Positions 33,973-42,607 are shown, counted from the stretch's first letter. The stretch: DNA of 42,673 nt from Saprospiraceae bacterium (GCA_020630735.1 JAHDIP010000026.1:1-42673), one strand, 5' to 3'. Notes: generated by a model not told the origin, from the letters alone. Translations and numbers: made by a program.

Positions 33973-35139
33973 TTAGTTCCCTTCTTTTAAGTTCTTGATT
34001 ATTAAAATTGATTTTTTCATCAAGCGTTCGTTTCGACCTTTGGTAAAATTGATCGCAAAACTACTATTATAAGCAGGTACATGAAGCATTGACGTTCCCC
34101 ATAATCCATTGTGCAAATAAGCCTGTTCGCCATAAATAGTCACTCCCCAAAAACCATAACGATAGTCTTTGTGTCGTCTATTCTCTTCTGGTTTATAAGA
34201 AGACGCATAAACGGGTTTGGTCAACATCAAATCTAAGGTCGATTTTTTGTCAAATACTTCACCATTGAATAATGCGTGTATAAATGTTGACAAATCTTGC
34301 GTAGTCGAAACCAGTCCTCCTCCACCATACAAATCATTAGAAGGATCCCAAGTGGTAACATCTAAACGTTGAAAATAACGATGAACGGGAGTACTCATAT
34401 TACTCGGTTCTTCTTCTAGGCTTTCTAGCCAAGTATGATTTAATTTTAGCTTATCAAATTTTAATAAGTCTCTTAAACCTCTTGCTAAATCACCTTCAAA
34501 AAAAGAAGCTACAATTTCACCTAATAAAATATAACCAGTATCTCCATAATCATATTTTTCACCTGGTTCACCAACTTTCGTTCCCCAACGCATAGCTCCA
34601 TCTAGTTGCGCTGTTCGTGTCCATCTTTTTTGAGGTGAAGCAGTTGTAGTACTTATGTATGGACTATCCTTTCCCATCGCATAATCGTACAAGCCACTAG
34701 TATGGTTCAAGCAATGTTTAATCATTATCTTATCTGCTTGGTATCCACCATTTTTTATAATCTTTAAATGTTCATCTGAAATATATTTACTGATCGGCTC
34801 TTCTATATTTAGAGAATCCATTTCGTGTAAACGTAGAATTGCAGTAGCTACAAATGACTTAGTGATACTTGCAGTTCTGAACGGTTGATCAACACTCAAT
34901 TTTTGGTCTTTTTCTATACTATCATAGCCTTTTGCTCCAGTCCAAATTTTGGTCAAACTAGGCGAATTGACACTCATCGACACACCACAAATATTTCCAT
35001 AAGAATCATCTATAGCTTCTTGAAGCAAGTCATCAAAAGTTGATTCTACATCTTCTTTCTTAGGATTGGTACTAACTGTTTCATAGCAAGATGAGAAAAG
35101 AAAAAGACTTAGTAAAAGTAGGCAATATCTTGAGTTCAT
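33973..35139 (-). CDS. Serine beta-lactamase/D-alanyl-peptidase-fold lipoprotein
   Basis: This 388-residue protein has a lipoprotein signal (CLLLLSLFLFSSC). The class C beta-lactamase/PBP-like fold is shown by the nucleophile motif in TASITKSFVATA (SxxK), HCLNHTSGLYDY, YDYGDTGYILLGE (in the YxN position the sequence is YGD) and HNGLWG in place of KTG. Such proteins include D-aminopeptidases, esterases and peptidoglycan hydrolases, and true beta-lactamase activity should not be assumed. It is the first gene of the operon with the ABC exporter, so it may process or detoxify the same compound (inference). A 130 bp gap upstream holds its promoter; no clear boxes seen. Confidence 0.87.
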   Translation of the reverse strand: MNSRYCLLLLSLFLFSSCYETVSTNPKKEDVESTFDDLLQEAIDDSYGNICGVSMSVNSPSLTKIWTGAKGYDSIEKDQKLSVDQPFRTASITKSFVATAILRLHEMDSLNIEEPISKYISDEHLKIIKNGGYQADKIMIKHCLNHTSGLYDYAMGKDSPYISTTTASPQKRWTRTAQLDGAMRWGTKVGEPGEKYDYGDTGYILLGEIVASFFEGDLARGLRDLLKFDKLKLNHTWLESLEEEPSNMSTPVHRYFQRLDVTTWDPSNDLYGGGGLVSTTQDLSTFIHALFNGEVFDKKSTLDLMLTKPVYASSYKPEENRRHKDYRYGFWGVTIYGEQAYLHNGLWGTSMLHVPAYNSSFAINFTKGRNERLMKKSILIIKNLKEGN

Positions 35140-35268
35140 ATTTTATATCTTAAAGATTTCTTACTCCAAAGATGGGGAAAAAGATTTGGTATCCATTGTA
35201 AATTTTCGTCACAAAACACAGAATCAAAATAAAAGCGAAAATAAAAAGTTATTTATTCCAATTATCAT

Positions 35269-36066
35269 TTACATCGGTCGATAGGTTCTCAGACCTGGAG
35301 TATTCAATAATTGTTGAGGAGTGAAATTGGTGTAGCGTTTAATCTCTTTTATAAAATGGCTTTGGTCATAGTAACCATATTTTTCTACATAGTGTAACCA
35401 ATCGTTATTTTGGCTATCATAGATTTCTTCTACAGCTTGTTTGTATCGCCTCAAGGTTTGGTACTTCTTAGGCGTCATTCCTGTTTCTTTTTTAAAGTAT
35501 CGCTCAAGAGTCGAATAAGAATAGTTTGTTCGATCAAGCATAGACTGAATCGTTTTATGCTGATCTGATTCTTCAAAAACATCTGTGATAAAACCTACCC
35601 TATTTTCATCCAATTTGGAAAACAGCCAATCATCTAAGATATTGACGATTTCATCCTCATTTTTATTTTTCAGGTAAGCAGTTAAACTAGCTATCTCTTT
35701 TCCAAAAACTAAATCGGCATCACAAATCGAATTTTTCATTAAATCCTTAGCAGTTACCTTTACAAATGGTTGAAGCGAAGCGATAGCTTTTGGCTTAAAT
35801 TGGATGATTACAAAAGATCGGATAAAAGAGGTGTTGAATAAAAATTCCTTATCGATATGACTTGCCAATAAACTTTTATTGGTACTATGCGTTTTTCCTA
35901 AATATGAATAGTGCAATATTCCATCAATAACCAAAATCATTTCAGGACGAATACCAGGATACGCATAAACATTGTCCACAGACTTAAACAAAGCAGAAGA
36001 GTCATTTATGATCCAATAATGGTCGATGTGTTTAGTTAATTCTTTATATTTTGGTAAATATTTCAG
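35269..36066 (-). CDS. AraC-family transcriptional regulator (start uncertain)
   Basis: The C-terminal ~100 residues are an AraC double helix-turn-helix (YSTLERYFKKETGMTPKKYQTLRRYKQAVEEI, then YGYYDQSHFIKEIKRYTNFTPQQLL). The N-terminal part resembles the DUF6597-type domain of Bacteroidota AraC proteins. The conventional start would be TTG at 35991, but the frame upstream is clearly coding (LKYLPKYKELTKHIDHYWII), so the protein must begin near 36066 or above, where the only candidate in this frame is CTG. An ATG at 36094 (MLSFVKK) would fit if one A were removed from the A6 run at 36073-36078. The gene follows the DUF721 gene closely and may be co-transcribed. Confidence 0.8.
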   Translation of the reverse strand: MKYLPKYKELTKHIDHYWIINDSSALFKSVDNVYAYPGIRPEMILVIDGILHYSYLGKTHSTNKSLLASHIDKEFLFNTSFIRSFVIIQFKPKAIASLQPFVKVTAKDLMKNSICDADLVFGKEIASLTAYLKNKNEDEIVNILDDWLFSKLDENRVGFITDVFEESDQHKTIQSMLDRTNYSYSTLERYFKKETGMTPKKYQTLRRYKQAVEEIYDSQNNDWLHYVEKYGYYDQSHFIKEIKRYTNFTPQQLLNTPGLRTYRPM

Positions 36067-36077
36067 TGGAGCCTTTT

Positions 36078-36368
36078 TTAACGAATGATAACATCTTCTA
36101 AGTATTCTTCACCCAATTCCTTATTAAGAAGGGTTAAGATTTTATCTTTACTGTAATTCAATTCTTGTTTTAGTGGAGCTGATTCTATATTAATGTATAC
36201 TTTTTTTCCTCTCATATAGATATTAGAGGTGTAGTTACTTATGCTGGTTCCCATCAGTCTGGGCCAAGCTTCTTGTATCTTGGTGCTGTATAATTTTGGC
36301 TTTAGCCGTTTATTATTCATCATCTGTTTGAGAACATCCCCTAATATCTGGTCGTTGTGTTTTTTCAT
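36078..36368 (-). CDS. DUF721 (DciA-like) protein
   Basis: This 96-residue protein has the DUF721 pattern: IQEAWPRLMGTSISNYTSNIYMRGKKVYINIESAPLKQEL, then a C-terminal helix and strand. DciA proteins of this family load the replicative helicase in bacteria lacking DnaC/DnaI, and DUF721 genes often sit beside recF, as here (one gene between). ATG at 36368. It lies 63 nt downstream of a secreted unknown and just upstream of the AraC-type gene. Helicase-loader function is family-based inference. Confidence 0.85.
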   Translation of the reverse strand: MKKHNDQILGDVLKQMMNNKRLKPKLYSTKIQEAWPRLMGTSISNYTSNIYMRGKKVYINIESAPLKQELNYSKDKILTLLNKELGEEYLEDVIIR

Positions 36369-36431
36369 TCTTCAATATACTAATTTTAAACTTTACTTTT
36401 TCAACTTTAACATAAAGAGAGGATAAATCCT

Positions 36432-37034
36432 CTAGTAAGAAGTCATCACAATTGCAAATTCGTCGGCATCGCAAGTAGCTTTAAGGCTTTGTACAATTCC
36501 ATATAAAACACTTAAGCTTCTATAATCGTAAACTAAAGATTGATATTTATTATCTCTTTCAGATTTCGAGATATCCATTTGAAGTATTTCCATCATTTTA
36601 ATTAAAGCACTTTCGAGCGTACGATACCTTGCCCAATTTTCATACTGCTTATATTTCGGATCATAAAATTGACAATCATCATCTCTGCAAGAAATTCCAA
36701 CAGCATAGTAATCATCAGGTATATTATCACCCACTCGTTCAATATAATCATCTACCTCATAGCCCATAAAATTACCTTTCAATGCTTTTAATTCATTGTC
36801 GGTAAAGGTTAGTCTTTTCGCCTGTCTATCATCAATTTCAAAACGCTCAATGATTTCGATACTATACGCTTTAGCATTCAATAATCTATAACTAAGGCTT
36901 GCATCTTCCTCTGTGTATATGGTTTTTTCAAAACACAATTTCCCTTCATTCTTTGCAAAAACACCAATGTATTGAGCTATCAATAAATTAGGTAATACTA
37001 GTAAAATTAGGATCGTAAAATAATTTTTCCTCAT
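36432..37034 (-). CDS. Secreted hypothetical protein
   Basis: This 200-residue protein has a signal peptide (KNYFTILILLVLPNLLIAQ). The mature part is mixed alpha/beta with CFEKTIYTEEDASLSYRLLNAK, a short CRDDDCQFYD Cys pair that could form a disulfide, and a helical C-terminus (SLSVLYGIVQSLKATCDADEFAIVMTSY). I do not recognise the family. It lies 3 nt after recF and 63 nt before the DUF721 gene, so it is probably in the recF transcript, although a periplasmic protein there is odd. Confidence 0.7.
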   Translation of the reverse strand: MRKNYFTILILLVLPNLLIAQYIGVFAKNEGKLCFEKTIYTEEDASLSYRLLNAKAYSIEIIERFEIDDRQAKRLTFTDNELKALKGNFMGYEVDDYIERVGDNIPDDYYAVGISCRDDDCQFYDPKYKQYENWARYRTLESALIKMMEILQMDISKSERDNKYQSLVYDYRSLSVLYGIVQSLKATCDADEFAIVMTSY

Positions 37035-37037
37035 AAT

Positions 37038-38195
37038 TTAAACATTTTCCGAATGCACCACTTCTCCATCTTTGATCACAAATTTTTTAAAGTCTGTATT
37101 AAACCGTTCCACGATACTTGCAATTCTGCTTTCATGGGTATCCGTAATAAAAACTTGACCAAAGTGCTGATCTATTAAAAGCTCAAGCAAACGTTCTACT
37201 CTAGAGTTATCTAACTTATCAAAAATATCATCCAATAGTAAAATTGGCTCTTGCCCTTTTTCTTTGTACAACAATTCATACTGTGCCAGTTTGAGTGCCA
37301 ACACAAAAGACTTTAGTTGCCCTTGTGAGGCAAAACGTTTCAGCGGATGACCATTAATCTGAAAAGCCAAATCATCTCGATGTATCCCTGCAGTAGTGCG
37401 CTGCATAATACGGTCTTTTTCTGCATTCTGTACCAACCAAGTTTCCATATCGCCTTCATGCAGAGCAGAATCATAAAAAATATTGACCACTTCTTTATCA
37501 GTACAAATAGATTTGTAATAGTCTTCTAGAAAGGGGATAAACTGTTCAATAAATTGACTTCGTTTTTTATAAATAATAGCTGAAGGTTCCAGCAATTGTT
37601 CATTATAAGTTGATATGAGCACATGATTAAAGTAGCCTGTTTTACCTGCTTCTTTTAAAGCTGCATTACGTTGTTTTAGCACTTTATTATAAGCAATCAA
37701 CGCATCGAGATAAGTGCTATCTAGTTGAGAAATAGTATTGTCTAAAAATCGCCTACGTTCTTCCGATCCACCAGTAGCCAATAAGGTATCATCTGGCACA
37801 ATGATAACAACAGGCAACAAACCAATATGCTCAGACAATTTTTTATAGGGCTTATCATTGCGCTCAATATCCTTCTTTTTTCGGGGCATAACCTTCGCCA
37901 CGATTTTCTCAAATTTACCAGACAATTCGAACAATCCTTCCAAACGAAAAAATGATTCTTCAAAACGAACCACATTGATATCATTAATACCCAAGTTGCT
38001 TTTACACATACAGAGGTAATAAATGGCATCTAACAAATTAGTCTTGCCCATTCCATTCTTACCAACAAAACAGTTTAATCGATCAGAGAAGGTCAATTCC
38101 TGAAAGGCATAATTTCTAAAATTAGTAAGTTTTAATGTTTCTAAATGCAAATCTCTTTTTCTTGAATATTGTTTATTATAAATTATTCTAATCAA
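37038..38195 (-). CDS. recF: DNA replication and repair protein RecF
   Basis: RecF is an SMC-like ATPase that binds gapped DNA and helps RecOR load RecA. The sequence has LKLTNFRNYAFQELTF, Walker A FVGKNGMGKTNLLDAIYYL, the SGG-like signature RRTTAGIHRDDL followed by FASQGQLKSFVLALKLAQ, and Walker B PILLLDDIFDKLDNSRVERLLELL with GQVFITDTHE. The ATG at 38195 gives 385 residues with 15 extra at the N-terminus. A TTG at 38150 gives (M)HLETLKLTNFRNY, which fits the family start better and has a purine-rich AAGAAAAAGAG before it. It is divergent from the pyruvate dehydrogenase gene. Confidence 0.93.
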   Translation of the reverse strand: MIRIIYNKQYSRKRDLHLETLKLTNFRNYAFQELTFSDRLNCFVGKNGMGKTNLLDAIYYLCMCKSNLGINDINVVRFEESFFRLEGLFELSGKFEKIVAKVMPRKKKDIERNDKPYKKLSEHIGLLPVVIIVPDDTLLATGGSEERRRFLDNTISQLDSTYLDALIAYNKVLKQRNAALKEAGKTGYFNHVLISTYNEQLLEPSAIIYKKRSQFIEQFIPFLEDYYKSICTDKEVVNIFYDSALHEGDMETWLVQNAEKDRIMQRTTAGIHRDDLAFQINGHPLKRFASQGQLKSFVLALKLAQYELLYKEKGQEPILLLDDIFDKLDNSRVERLLELLIDQHFGQVFITDTHESRIASIVERFNTDFKKFVIKDGEVVHSENV

Positions 38196-38222
38196 TAATT
38201 TTATAATTCAATCTTGTGGCTG

Positions 38223-38230
38223 TATATTTG
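38223..38230 (+). promoter_or_regulatory. -7 box of the pyruvate dehydrogenase gene
   Basis: TATATTTG matches TAnnTTTG in the 83 bp recF-pdhA divergent gap, ~48 nt before the ATG at 38279. Confidence 0.45.
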
Positions 38231-38278
38231 GCAATAATACTTAAAAAATAGCGAAGATTCGCATTAGAAAAAAAGAAG

Positions 38279-39307
38279 ATGGATCAAATACTTGCAAAAG
38301 CAAAAAAAACTAGAAATAGTAAACCTAAGCACAACAAAGCTACTTACCTCAAATGGTACGAAACGATGTTGCTTATTCGCCGTTTTGAAGAACGTACATT
38401 GATGATGTACGGTCAACAAAAAATTAGAGGTTTTTGCCACGTTTATATCGGTCAAGAAGCCATTGCCGCTGGTTTAGTAACTGCTCTGACACCAGACGAT
38501 GCCGTCGCTACGGCTTATCGCCAACACGGTTTGGCCCTTGCTAGAGGAATTTCTCCAAATGCTTGCATGGCTGAATTGTATGGCAAAGTAACTGGTTGTG
38601 TAAAAGGTAAAGGTGGTTCGATGCACTTCTTTTCGAAAGAAAAACGCTTTTTTGGAGGAAATGGAATAGTTGGCGCTCAAATACCTATTGGTACAGGAAT
38701 CGCTTTTGCTGAAAAATATAGAGGAACTAAAAACCTTTGTGTTACCATGTTTGGTGATGGTGCTGCTCGTCAGGGAGCCTTATTTGAGTCATTTAATATG
38801 GCGATGACCTGGAAAATTCCCGTTTTATATATTTGTGAGAACAACCACTACGCTATGGGTACTTCGGTAGAACGTACAAGTAATGTACACGATATCTATC
38901 GTATTGGTGCCGCTTTTGATATGCCAAGTGAGGAAGTAAATGGTATGAACCCAGAAGATGTGCACGATGCACTCGAACGAGCGGCGAAGCACATCAGAGC
39001 AGGAAAAGGTCCTTACTTCTTAGAAATAAAAACATACCGTTATAAAGGTCATTCTGTTTCTGATCCCGCCAAATATCGTACAAAAGATGAGGTGAAGGAG
39101 TACAAGGATATTGATCCTATAAAAGTGACCGAAAAACGTATGTTAGAGCACAAACTTGCCAGTGAAGCAGAGATAAAAGCCATAAAAGACAAGGTAAAAG
39201 CTACGGTTGATGAAGCTATTGCTTTTGCAGAATCTTCGGCTGATCCTACTGCCGATCAGCTCTATGAAGACAACTATTTGCAAGAAGATTATCCTTTTTT
39301 GACATAA
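38279..39307 (+). CDS. pdhA: Pyruvate dehydrogenase E1 component, alpha subunit
   Basis: This 342-residue thiamine-diphosphate enzyme has E1-alpha features: KWYETMLLIRRFEERTLMMYGQQKIRGFCHVYIGQEA, the KGGSMHFF loop, and the ThDP/Mg motif GDGAARQG...NMAMTWKIPVLYICENNHYAMGTS (GDG...NN). The phosphorylation-loop-like YRYKGHSVSDPAKYR has the conserved His/Ser. It decarboxylates pyruvate and acetylates the lipoyl of E2 in the cytosolic PDH complex, needing an E1 beta partner not present here. The basic N-terminal extension (KAKKTRNSKPKHNK) is short. Branched-chain 2-oxoacid specificity is possible, but the MHFF and length favour pyruvate. Confidence 0.92.
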   Translation: MDQILAKAKKTRNSKPKHNKATYLKWYETMLLIRRFEERTLMMYGQQKIRGFCHVYIGQEAIAAGLVTALTPDDAVATAYRQHGLALARGISPNACMAELYGKVTGCVKGKGGSMHFFSKEKRFFGGNGIVGAQIPIGTGIAFAEKYRGTKNLCVTMFGDGAARQGALFESFNMAMTWKIPVLYICENNHYAMGTSVERTSNVHDIYRIGAAFDMPSEEVNGMNPEDVHDALERAAKHIRAGKGPYFLEIKTYRYKGHSVSDPAKYRTKDEVKEYKDIDPIKVTEKRMLEHKLASEAEIKAIKDKVKATVDEAIAFAESSADPTADQLYEDNYLQEDYPFLT

Positions 39308-39364
39308 GAAAGTTTTCAAATAAAGGTTTTTTATGAAAATCACGCATTAAACCAAAAGTTTATG

Positions 39365-39372
39365 TATTTTTG
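39365..39372 (+). promoter_or_regulatory. -7 box before the TPR gene
   Basis: TATTTTTG matches TAnnTTTG. The leader (~85 nt) contains a small hairpin GCTTTA-CGTA-TAAAGC at 39401-39416. Confidence 0.4.
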
Positions 39373-39460
39373 CGTCGATTTTTTTAGAACTATAAACGAA
39401 GCTTTACGTATAAAGCCTAGTTACCAACTAAAAACATAAAAAAGGATAAAAACTTAACTA

Positions 39461-40162
39461 ATGGCAAGACGTAATAGAAACCGAAGACAAACTCAATCTG
39501 AAGATACTTTAGTAGATGTTGTAGAAGTAAAAGATCAGGCGCAGGGATTTTTAGAGGCTAACCAGAGTAAATTAATGGGAGGGCTTCTCCTTTTTGTATT
39601 GCTTATAGGTGGTATTTTTGCATACAAAAACATCTATAAAGGTCCTCGTGAAAAAGATGCTACTGAGCAAATGACGCAAGCGCAATATCAATTTGAAAGA
39701 GATTCGTTCGCTTTAGCATTGACTAATCCAGGTGGTGGCTTTAGCGGATTTGTTGATATCATCAAGGATTATAGTGGTACTGCTGCTGCTAATTTAGCGC
39801 ATTATTACGCTGGTGTTTCTCATCTTCACTTGGGTCAATATGATGCAGCTTTAGATTACTTAAACGATTTTAGCCCTGCTGGAAATATCACTGGTATCAT
39901 GAAATATGGAGTAATGGGTGATGTTTATTCTGAAAAAAATGATTTAGATCAAGCAATGAACTATTACCAAAAAGCTGCAAATGCTGGTAATAATGACTTA
40001 CTTACTTCATACTACTTAAAGAAAATTGGTCTACTTCACGAAAAAAATGGAAATTTCCAAGATTCAAAAGCTAGTTACGAAAAAATAAAAACAGAATTTC
40101 CTACTTCTCCTGAAGGTAGAGATATCGAAAAATATATTTCTCGCGTAGCTGCTAGATTATAA
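39461..40162 (+). CDS. TPR protein with N-terminal membrane anchor (YfgM-like)
   Basis: This 233-residue protein has a very basic N-terminus (ARRNRNRRQTQSED), one transmembrane helix (KLMGGLLLFVLLIGGIFAYKNIY, residues ~38-60) and a periplasmic part with at least three TPRs (ANLAHYYAGVSHLHLGQYDAAL, KYGVMGDVYSEKNDLDQAM, YYLKKIGLLHEKNGNFQDS). This layout is like YfgM, an ancillary SecYEG-chaperone partner. In many Bacteroidota it sits next to ribH, as here. It has its own promoter and terminator. The function is not established. Confidence 0.82.
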   Translation: MARRNRNRRQTQSEDTLVDVVEVKDQAQGFLEANQSKLMGGLLLFVLLIGGIFAYKNIYKGPREKDATEQMTQAQYQFERDSFALALTNPGGGFSGFVDIIKDYSGTAAANLAHYYAGVSHLHLGQYDAALDYLNDFSPAGNITGIMKYGVMGDVYSEKNDLDQAMNYYQKAANAGNNDLLTSYYLKKIGLLHEKNGNFQDSKASYEKIKTEFPTSPEGRDIEKYISRVAARL

Positions 40163-40185
40163 AATTCATACTTATTTGTATAAGT

Positions 40186-40224
40186 AAAAAAAGGTAAGGT
40201 TTGCGTAAATCTTACCTTTTTTTG
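40186..40224 (+). terminator. Terminator of the TPR gene
   Basis: GGTAAG (40193-40198) pairs with CTTACC (40211-40216), extended inward by TTT/AAA, with seven A before and seven T after it; the first A-T pairs extend the stem. Confidence 0.8.
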
Positions 40225-40240
40225 TATAAACTATTAAGAC

Positions 40241-40762
40241 ATGGCTAGTGCTTTAAAAAATCTTTCCACTTACAATACGGACAATATGCCTTCGGCTAGC
40301 GACATGAAGTTTGGTATTGTCGTTTCTGAATGGAATACTGAAATTACACACGCTCTTTACGAAGCTTGCTTCGACACCTTGATCAAACATGGTGCTAAAG
40401 AAGAAAATATTCATACCATACAGGTTCCTGGTACATTTGAGTTGCCAGTAGGCGCACGTATTTTGTATGGTAGTAAAAAAGCTGATGCAATAATTTGTTT
40501 AGGTTGCGTTATCAAAGGAGAAACATCTCATAATGAGTATATCAATAATGCTGTAGCAAATGGTCTTACTCAACTTAGCATTGCGTTAAGCATTCCGTTC
40601 ATTTTTGGAGTACTTACACCTAATGACGAACAGCAAGCGAAAGATCGGGCTGGTGGTAAATATGGAAATAAAGGAGTAGAAGCTGCTACGACTGCTATCA
40701 GAATGGTGAATATTAATAAACAACCAGATTTTACAAAATCTAAAATTGGTTTTTCTTTATAA
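40241..40762 (+). CDS. ribH: 6,7-dimethyl-8-ribityllumazine synthase
   Basis: This 173-residue protein has the lumazine synthase motifs: FGIVVSEWNTEIT (Trp-Asn for the ring), VPGTFELPVGA, GCVIKGETSHNEYI with the catalytic His, PFIFGVLTPNDEQQAKDRAGG and a C-terminal KGVEAATTAIRM helix. It condenses the ribityl-diaminouracil with 3,4-dihydroxy-2-butanone 4-phosphate, the step before riboflavin, and usually forms 60-mer shells or pentamers in the cytosol. I see no riboswitch in the 78 nt before it. The hydrolase gene begins 2 nt after the stop. Confidence 0.95.
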   Translation: MASALKNLSTYNTDNMPSASDMKFGIVVSEWNTEITHALYEACFDTLIKHGAKEENIHTIQVPGTFELPVGARILYGSKKADAIICLGCVIKGETSHNEYINNAVANGLTQLSIALSIPFIFGVLTPNDEQQAKDRAGGKYGNKGVEAATTAIRMVNINKQPDFTKSKIGFSL

Positions 40763-40764
40763 GC

Positions 40765-41631
40765 ATGGCAACTATGAAATTAAGTACTTTAGATACCGGC
40801 TTTTTCAAATTAGATGGTGGCGCTATGTTTGGTGTAGTCCCCAAAAGCATGTGGAATCGGATCAATCCTGCCGATGAAAATAATATGTGTACATGGGCCA
40901 TGCGTTGTCTTTTAATAGAAACAAATACTCGTAAAATAGTAGTTGATACCGGTATTGGCGATAAGCAAGATGCCAAATTTCGTTCGCACTTTGAGCCACA
41001 TGGAGAAGCCAACTTACTACATTCTTTAAAAGAAAAAGGTCTTCAAGCTGAAGATATTACCGATGTCTTTCTTACTCATTTACACTTTGATCATTGCGGA
41101 GGCGCATTGACTAAAAACGAAAAAGGCGACATCGTACCTGCTTTTCCAAATGCCATTTATTGGTCTAACCAAACGCATTTTGATTGGGCAATGACGCCCA
41201 ATCCGAGAGAGAAAGCTTCTTTCTTGAAAGAAAATTTTCTCCCCCTACAAGAAGCTGGTAAAATAAAATTTATCGAACATCGGGAAGGTATCGAGTGGCT
41301 ACCTGGTATCAATATTCGTTTTGTAAATGGACATACAGAAGCTATGATGATGCTCCAAATTAATACCGGCAAACAAACCGTTATTTATTGTGCAGACCTT
41401 ATCCCTTCTTCTGGCCATGTAGGTCTACCCTATGTAATGAGTTACGATTTACGTCCATTGGTAACTATGGAAGAAAAAAAGCAGTTATTATCAGAAGCTG
41501 TAGCCAATGATTATGTCCTTTTCTTTGAGCATGATCGAACAGTAGAATGTGCCACTGTTTTACAAAATGAACGAGGTAAATTTAAATTAAACAAACAATT
41601 TGACCTTGCTTCCCTTTCTAAAACTTTATAA
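40765..41631 (+). CDS. Metallo-beta-lactamase-fold hydrolase (AHL-lactonase/YtnP-like)
   Basis: This 288-residue protein has a full two-metal site: VVDTGIGD, HLHFDHCGG (the HxHxDH motif), the bridging NGHTEAMM His, CADL Asp and a last His in FFEHDRTV. It starts near KLSTLDTGFFKLDGGAMFGVVPKSMW, the typical start of the AHL lactonase/YtnP group. Possible substrates are lactones, nucleotides or other esters; none can be fixed. The ATG is 2 nt after ribH, so it is translationally coupled. No signal peptide, so cytosolic. The next gene's reading frame overlaps its end in sequence, but its likely start lies 10 nt beyond. Confidence 0.9.
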   Translation: MATMKLSTLDTGFFKLDGGAMFGVVPKSMWNRINPADENNMCTWAMRCLLIETNTRKIVVDTGIGDKQDAKFRSHFEPHGEANLLHSLKEKGLQAEDITDVFLTHLHFDHCGGALTKNEKGDIVPAFPNAIYWSNQTHFDWAMTPNPREKASFLKENFLPLQEAGKIKFIEHREGIEWLPGINIRFVNGHTEAMMMLQINTGKQTVIYCADLIPSSGHVGLPYVMSYDLRPLVTMEEKKQLLSEAVANDYVLFFEHDRTVECATVLQNERGKFKLNKQFDLASLSKTL

Positions 41632-41641
41632 TTTGTGTGGT

Positions 41642-42577
41642 TTGAAACCAGTTTTTTTTTCACTTCTCATTTTCCTTTTATCTTATTTCCCTTGCCAAGC
41701 GCAGTACAAACTCAATGATCATTTTGGGGCTCAATTTGGATTATCCTTAAGCTTTGGTACACATATCAATCGACTTGGTATAAGTCTAAAAGGCTTTTAT
41801 GTAAATGGTTCTTTCCAAAGTAATTTTGTTGCCAATGGTTTTTATAATTTTAAAACTATTGGTTCCGAAAAATCAACTTGGGAGTCAATGCTTAGTCTTG
41901 GTTTGACACTAGGTATGGGAAAAAGAGATGCTTCCAATATTTCTAACTTTATCCGACAAGTTGGCAATCAGACAAGTCATAATAGTTCGATAACTTACGC
42001 ATACAATTATTATTTTGATCAAATTAAAACTTCGCAGGCAGCAGGAACCTTAGGTTTTTCTATTGGTAAGTTTAGTATGATTTTCGAAAATGATCTTTTG
42101 GGCTTTAAACTACAAGACAAATATCGAACAGGTGGTCTTGGCTATTATTATGAATATGATGATAACCTCTTTGGAATTTTCACATCCATGTGGACAGGTG
42201 ATCCCTATTTTAGAATCTTTGAAGATTGGGTAAAAGATACCGACTACCCTTCTAATGCTGGTTATATGGATACTAGTACCGTTCCTTATGGTTCTTCTTC
42301 TGTTGGAATTTTAGCTGTTACTTTTGAGCGTCGTATGGATTTCGAACAATATATTGGTGGCTCTATCGGAATTGATGCCGACATTATTAGGCATACATTC
42401 CAAAATAAATTTATACATGATTCTAAAATACTGCCGCTAAATTGGGGGAAATTTAAAAACCCACATATCCCTATGATTGATACGGAAGGCAAACCTTATC
42501 TTTTTAAAGAGGATCAAAAGATTAGACCTTCTCGTTTTTTTGGTCAAGTCTTTTCAAATAGCACTCCTTTTTATTAA
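41642..42577 (+). CDS. Secreted beta-rich hypothetical protein (Ntox23-like?), TTG start
   Basis: The frame has no ATG before the mature protein. The TTG at 41642, 10 nt after the previous stop, gives KPVFFSLLIFLLSYFPCQAQ, a clean signal peptide; other TTG codons at 41600 and 41606 are less likely. The 312-residue protein is rich in Gly, Tyr and Phe (GAQFGLSLSFGTHINRLGISL, KFSMIFENDLLGFKLQDKYRTGGLGYYY, MWTGDPYFRIFEDW). This resembles proteins commonly labelled polymorphic toxin type 23 in Bacteroidota, although those may be outer-membrane or surface proteins. I am not sure of this match. It ends 30 nt before a lipoprotein gene, possibly its operon partner. Confidence 0.7.
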   Translation: MKPVFFSLLIFLLSYFPCQAQYKLNDHFGAQFGLSLSFGTHINRLGISLKGFYVNGSFQSNFVANGFYNFKTIGSEKSTWESMLSLGLTLGMGKRDASNISNFIRQVGNQTSHNSSITYAYNYYFDQIKTSQAAGTLGFSIGKFSMIFENDLLGFKLQDKYRTGGLGYYYEYDDNLFGIFTSMWTGDPYFRIFEDWVKDTDYPSNAGYMDTSTVPYGSSSVGILAVTFERRMDFEQYIGGSIGIDADIIRHTFQNKFIHDSKILPLNWGKFKNPHIPMIDTEGKPYLFKEDQKIRPSRFFGQVFSNSTPFY

Positions 42578-42607
42578 AAAACTTGCAAACCCTACTCTAT
42601 TAAAACT

